Source: Mycolicibacterium elephantis DSM 44368 (GTDB taxonomy: Bacteria > Actinomycetota > Actinomycetes > Mycobacteriales > Mycobacteriaceae). From it: a stretch of DNA of 64,000 nt. This document shows positions 60,532 to 64,000 of the stretch, piece by piece. The stretch covers positions 124,001-188,000 of the forward strand of contig NZ_ATDN01000023.1 in the NCBI RefSeq assembly GCF_004014805.1. The letters are read 5' to 3'. Numbering within the stretch: position 1 is the stretch's first letter; each line of letters starts with the position of its first letter. The notes beneath the pieces are model-generated. The model saw only the letters and a program-made list of their open reading frames with translations, was not told where the DNA came from and did no database searches. The position numbers and the translations under genes were made by a program.

Positions 60532-62115
60532 GTGGGGGTGCGGCGACTCGGCATGCTCGCCCTCGTGGCGGCGAGCGTGCTGGTGTTCGCCTCCGACCTG
60601 GGTCCGGCCGCGCCCCGCCAGGGCGCCATCACCGGGCCCTACGCCTATCTGCTGGCGAGCTCGACCGACCTGGGGCCGTCGCGCGACGCCGACGCCCAGC
60701 TGACGCTGGCCCTGCACCGCCGCGACCGCCCGGCGGCGGTGTTCGACTGGGCCGACAGCCACGACCTTGCGATCAGATGGCACCCGGGGGACAACTGGGC
60801 GGTCGTAAAGGGCCAGGCGCAGAACCTGGCGCGCGCGTTCGACGTCGAGGTGCACGACTACCGCGGCAGGCGCGGACAGGTGTTCTACGCCTCCCCGCAG
60901 CAGCCGCGGATCCCCGCCGCGCTGCGCGGCGACGTCGACGAGATCGGCCGGATCCTGGGCTACATACCGCACCACACCTCCCACCTGCCGATGCTGCCGC
61001 TGGACGTGCCGGACAAGGGGTTGTCGCCGGCCGCGCTGCGGCACACCTACAACGTCGACACGCTGACCGCCGAGGGTTACACCGGCAAGGGTTCCACGAT
61101 CGTGATCTTCGCGTTCGACGGCTTCGAGCAGGCCGATCTCGATCTCTTCGCCGACACGTTCGGGCTGCCCCGCTTCACCCCGGAGATCATCGGCGGCGAC
61201 CTCGACGCGCCGCGCGGCGAGACCACCATGGATCTTCAGGTCGCACACGCCGTCGCCCCCGACGCGCGCAAGGTCGTCGTCAGCGCCCGCCCGACCGTGG
61301 CCGGGGACGGGACGTTCGTGAAGGTCGGGGAGATGTTCGCCGAAGCCGACCGGCGGTTCCCCGGCGCGGTGTGGAGCCTGTCGATCGGCTGGGGCTGCGA
61401 CAAGCTGATCACCGCCGCCGACCTCGCGCCGGTGCGCTCGGCGCTGGCGGCCGCGCAGGCCAACGGCACCACGGCGGTCAACGCCAGCGGTGACCTCGCC
61501 GGGCTGGAATGCAAGGGCGGCGACGAGTGGTCATCCCCGCCGGGGGAGGACGACATCGGGCTGGACTCGGTGGCCTCGCTACCGGAGATCACCGGCGTCG
61601 GGGGCACGACGCTGTCGACCGACGCCGACGGCAGGTGGCTGGCAGAGCAGGCCTGGTTCGACGTGCCGCTGTCGGTGGGCACCGGCGGCGGGGTGTCGGC
61701 GTTGTTCGACCGCCCCGACTGGCAACGGGGTGTGCTGCCCGACGAGAGCCTCGGCCGCAGGCTGACACCGGACGTCGCCGCGGTGGCCGACCCGTTCACC
61801 GGCGTGCGCATCGTGTTCCAGCAGACACCGCTCGTCGGCGGCGGCACCTCGCAGTCGGCGCCCATCTGGGCGGGCTTCGCCGCGGTGATGAACCAGTACC
61901 TGCTCGCCAACGGGGGACAGCCGATCGGCGATCTCAACCCCAAGCTGTACCGCATCGCGGCGGGTGCGGCGCTGCCCGCGTTCCGCGACGTGACGCTGGG
62001 CGGCAACGTGGTGGCCGACGCCGCGCCGGGCTACGACCTGGTGACCGGGCTGGGCACCCCAGACGTCGCCAATCTGGCGCGTAATCTGTTGGCGCTGCAG
62101 GAGTCTGGCGAATGA
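60532..62115 (+). CDS. S53-family serine peptidase (sedolisin/kumamolisin-like)
   Basis: 527 residues with signal peptide, prodomain (about 35-165) and a sedolisin catalytic domain. Catalytic Glu230 and Asp234 (GETTMDLQVAHAVAP) and Ser440 in GGGTSQSAPIWAGF; the C-terminal calcium-site pattern FRDVTLGGN ... APGYDLVTGLGTPDV is typical. It is a secreted protease active at acid pH in the family. The GTG start follows the lipoprotein gene. The next gene overlaps its stop (ATGA). Confidence 0.92.
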   Translation: MGVRRLGMLALVAASVLVFASDLGPAAPRQGAITGPYAYLLASSTDLGPSRDADAQLTLALHRRDRPAAVFDWADSHDLAIRWHPGDNWAVVKGQAQNLARAFDVEVHDYRGRRGQVFYASPQQPRIPAALRGDVDEIGRILGYIPHHTSHLPMLPLDVPDKGLSPAALRHTYNVDTLTAEGYTGKGSTIVIFAFDGFEQADLDLFADTFGLPRFTPEIIGGDLDAPRGETTMDLQVAHAVAPDARKVVVSARPTVAGDGTFVKVGEMFAEADRRFPGAVWSLSIGWGCDKLITAADLAPVRSALAAAQANGTTAVNASGDLAGLECKGGDEWSSPPGEDDIGLDSVASLPEITGVGGTTLSTDADGRWLAEQAWFDVPLSVGTGGGVSALFDRPDWQRGVLPDESLGRRLTPDVAAVADPFTGVRIVFQQTPLVGGGTSQSAPIWAGFAAVMNQYLLANGGQPIGDLNPKLYRIAAGAALPAFRDVTLGGNVVADAAPGYDLVTGLGTPDVANLARNLLALQESGE

Positions 62116-63308
62116 GCGACCAGGATCGGGTGCCCACGGCCGAATGCCGGGTGTGTCGGACCGATGTCCCCGCGGGCCGGTACTGCGGGTTGTGCGGATG
62201 TCACCTGACCCCGCGGCGGGCCGAGGGCCCCGACTGGCTTCGGGTGCGCGACTTCGGCGCCGCCAAAGACGAGCATCTGCTGCAGCCGGCGCTGACCAGC
62301 TCGCTGTTTCCGCACCTGCCGCAGCGCTCACGCAGCGCGTTCCGGCTTGGGCTGGCGGCGCTGCTCGCCACGCTGGTCGCGTTCACGCTGCTGCGCCTGC
62401 CCGCGGCGCTGGTGACCGTGGCCGCGCTGGGTCTTCCGGTGCTGTTCGTGCTCTATCTGCGTGAGTCGGATGCGTTCCGCGACTTCGGTGTTCGCACGCT
62501 GGCCGTGACGACGGTGCTGGGCGTCGGGCTCGGTCTGGGATGGGTGCTGCTGACCGAGGCGACGATCACCCGCTCCTACGAGCTGGGGCTGGCCGGAGGG
62601 CCGGACTGGGACCGCATCCTGCGCGACGGCCTCGCGGTGCCGCTCGGCGGTGTGCTCCTCATGTTGCTGCCCGCGGTGATCGTGCGGCTGGCGCGGCCGC
62701 CGAGCCGGGAGGCGTTGGACGGCTTCATCGTCGGCGCGCTCGGCGCGTTGACGTTCACCGCCGCGTCCACGCTGGCGCACCTGGCGCCGCAGTTCGGGAC
62801 CGGGGTGGTGAGCGGGCAGCCGATGGAGAGCCTGTTGGTGGAGGCCGGCATCCGGGGCGTGGCCGAACCGGTGACGGCGGCGGCCGCGGGCGGGTTGATC
62901 GGTGCGGCGCTGTGGTTTCGGCGCCCGCCCAGCAAGCAGAACCAGCGGCCGGTGCTGGTGCGCGCGGTGCTCGTCGGGTTCGCGGTCGCGGTGCTGACGG
63001 TCTGTCTCGGGCTCGGGGTGATCGACGCCGCGGCACCCACCCAACTGCTGATGTTGGGACTGCATCTGCTGTTGGCGGCGGTCGCATTGCTGTTGCTGCG
63101 CATCGGAATTCACCTGGCGTTGCTGCACGAGGCGCACGACGAGATCCAGGCCGACGAGCCGGTGCTGTGCCCGCATTGCGGTCATGTGGTGCCCGACATG
63201 GCGTTCTGCCCGGCCTGCGGGGTGGCCACGCGCGCGTCGTCTCGGTCCTCGCGCCGGTCCCGGCGTGCGGCACGTCCGGTTCGCGCGACAGGACCGGATG
63301 CGACGTGA
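62112..63308 (+). CDS. Zinc-ribbon-flanked polytopic membrane protein
   Basis: 398 residues. N-terminal zinc ribbon with four Cys (CRVCRTDVPAGRYCGLCG), eight or so membrane helices (PrsW-like arrangement uncertain), and a C-terminal zinc ribbon (LCPHCGHVVPDMAFCPACG), ending with a basic Ser/Arg-rich tail. The ATG overlaps the peptidase stop and the following gene overlaps its own stop (GTGA), so the three genes are coupled. Could be a partner of the secreted protease; function unknown. Confidence 0.8.
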   Translation: MSDQDRVPTAECRVCRTDVPAGRYCGLCGCHLTPRRAEGPDWLRVRDFGAAKDEHLLQPALTSSLFPHLPQRSRSAFRLGLAALLATLVAFTLLRLPAALVTVAALGLPVLFVLYLRESDAFRDFGVRTLAVTTVLGVGLGLGWVLLTEATITRSYELGLAGGPDWDRILRDGLAVPLGGVLLMLLPAVIVRLARPPSREALDGFIVGALGALTFTAASTLAHLAPQFGTGVVSGQPMESLLVEAGIRGVAEPVTAAAAGGLIGAALWFRRPPSKQNQRPVLVRAVLVGFAVAVLTVCLGLGVIDAAAPTQLLMLGLHLLLAAVALLLLRIGIHLALLHEAHDEIQADEPVLCPHCGHVVPDMAFCPACGVATRASSRSSRRSRRAARPVRATGPDAT

Positions 63309-64000
63309 GCGCGCCGACGGATTTCTTTCCCGGCTACGCGGTTCCGGCGGGCACCTACGCGGCCCCCGCGCCGCGGCGGACGTCGCGCAGACGGCTGGTG
63401 GTGACGTGGCTGGTGGCCATCGTCGTGGTGGCTGCCTGCCTGGTGGCGCTGTCCGCGGCGATCGACAAGCCCGCCGCGCGGTACGTGTGCCCGCCGGACT
63501 GCGGGCGACCACCCACGGGCACACCGGTGGAGGTCAACCCGCGCTTCACCGCGCCCGACGGCGCGTTCTCGGTGAGCCATCCGGTGGAGAGCTCGGCGTA
63601 TCGCATCACCACCGAACCCAGCGGGGTGACCGCGGAGTTCCTGGCGGGCGACGGCGGTGTCATGCGGTTGTTCAGCGAACCCGCGGCCGGCCGGCCGGCG
63701 CAGGAGATCGCCAAAACGGTGGTGACGGCCACCTTTCCCGACACCCGCACCGCCTACGAGATTCCCAACGCGATGGTGGGCTATCAGCCCGGTTACGGCG
63801 AGGTCGCCGACTGTTGGCCGCAGGGCGCCAACACCAGCTACGCGAGGATGCGGGTGATGGTGATGGTCGCGGTGAAGAACGATCTCGCGCTGGTCGCCGC
63901 CGCGGTGGGCCCGTACCACGAGTTCGGCCCGGACTTCGGGTTCGGTAAGCCGTCGGGCGCCAACCTCCAGATCGCTTTGGACATGGGCAAATACGTCAAC
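63305..64000 (+). CDS. Membrane-anchored protein, C-terminus beyond the window
   Basis: The first 232 residues are visible. GTG start overlapping the zinc-ribbon gene. A cytoplasmic Pro/Ala-rich head (PTDFFPGYAVPAGTYAAP), one membrane helix (LVVTWLVAIVVVAACLVALSA), a short Cys-rich loop (YVCPPDCGRPPTGTPVE) and a beta-rich extracytoplasmic region (FTAPDGAFSVSHP, AEFLAGDGGVMRLFSEP). No family recognised. Together with 60532 and 62112 it forms a protease-linked operon. Confidence 0.75.
   Translation, partial: MSAPTDFFPGYAVPAGTYAAPAPRRTSRRRLVVTWLVAIVVVAACLVALSAAIDKPAARYVCPPDCGRPPTGTPVEVNPRFTAPDGAFSVSHPVESSAYRITTEPSGVTAEFLAGDGGVMRLFSEPAAGRPAQEIAKTVVTATFPDTRTAYEIPNAMVGYQPGYGEVADCWPQGANTSYARMRVMVMVAVKNDLALVAAAVGPYHEFGPDFGFGKPSGANLQIALDMGKYVN

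Overview
The window is high-GC, gene-dense DNA. It has many GTG/TTG starts, 4-bp ATGA/GTGA stop-start overlaps and family-restricted proteins: an Rv1733c-like membrane protein remnant, an Rv0203-like haemophore, an Rv2172c-like folate enzyme, HtrA, WS/DGAT and LCM-type methyltransferases. Together these point to a mycobacterium, most likely a fast-growing environmental one (Mycolicibacterium type). I see no rRNA, tRNA, CRISPR, prophage or insertion sequence.

Layout. 1-1.7 kb: a leftward pair, acyl-CoA dehydrogenase (cut by the window edge) and an acetoacetate-decarboxylase-like protein. 1.9-3.5 kb: a DGPF/YCII protein with its ECF42-type sigma factor and a matching promoter. 3.6-4.14 kb: a decayed junction of two gene remnants facing a LysR regulator. 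5.2-11.5 kb: WS/DGAT acyltransferase, methyltransferase, SDR, an HtrA-type protease, and a MarR/MFS pair. 11.5-14.8 kb: a TetR regulator divergent from a four-gene membrane operon (two tandem paralogues plus cytochrome-oxidase subunit III- and IV-like proteins) with palindromic sites between them. 14.8 kb: a MOSC protein.

15.5-26.2 kb is the most coherent block. It holds a GMC oxidoreductase, two closely related cytochromes P450, four SDRs, a nitroreductase, a VOC protein, an LLM-class flavin enzyme, a SnoaL/NTF2-like protein and a TetR regulator. Six copies of one 16-bp palindrome (CTGTACG-nn-CGTACAG and variants) lie in front of every transcription unit of the block, including the TetR gene. 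I read it as one TetR-controlled oxidative catabolic regulon of unknown substrate.

26.4-33.4 kb: a large LuxR-type ATPase regulator, a nitroreductase, and an ECF-sigma operon (SDR, cupin, amidotransferase-like protein, DUF899). A 13-bp element is shared upstream of the nitroreductase and the sigma factor. 33.4-43.8 kb: M42 peptidase, small secreted protein, SelO, ANTAR protein, MTHFR-like protein, HrpA helicase, glutaminyl cyclase-like lipoprotein and a serine beta-lactamase-like hydrolase. 43.8-47.2 kb: secreted proteins (one haemophore-like), rhomboid protease and esterase. 47.2-52.2 kb: coiled-coil protein and a DUF4129 / MoxR / DUF58 operon. 52.3-55.4 kb: two transporters and small proteins. 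55.4-60.1 kb: a partner-switching stress module (ANTAR, two STAS proteins, a PAS-PP2C-HATPase protein, an RsbT-like kinase and a truncated RsbS remnant). 60.2-64 kb: Thr/Pro-rich lipoprotein, S53 peptidase, zinc-ribbon membrane protein and a membrane protein cut by the right edge.

All assignments come from reading the sequence. Family names rest on motifs and remembered homologues, not on searches.
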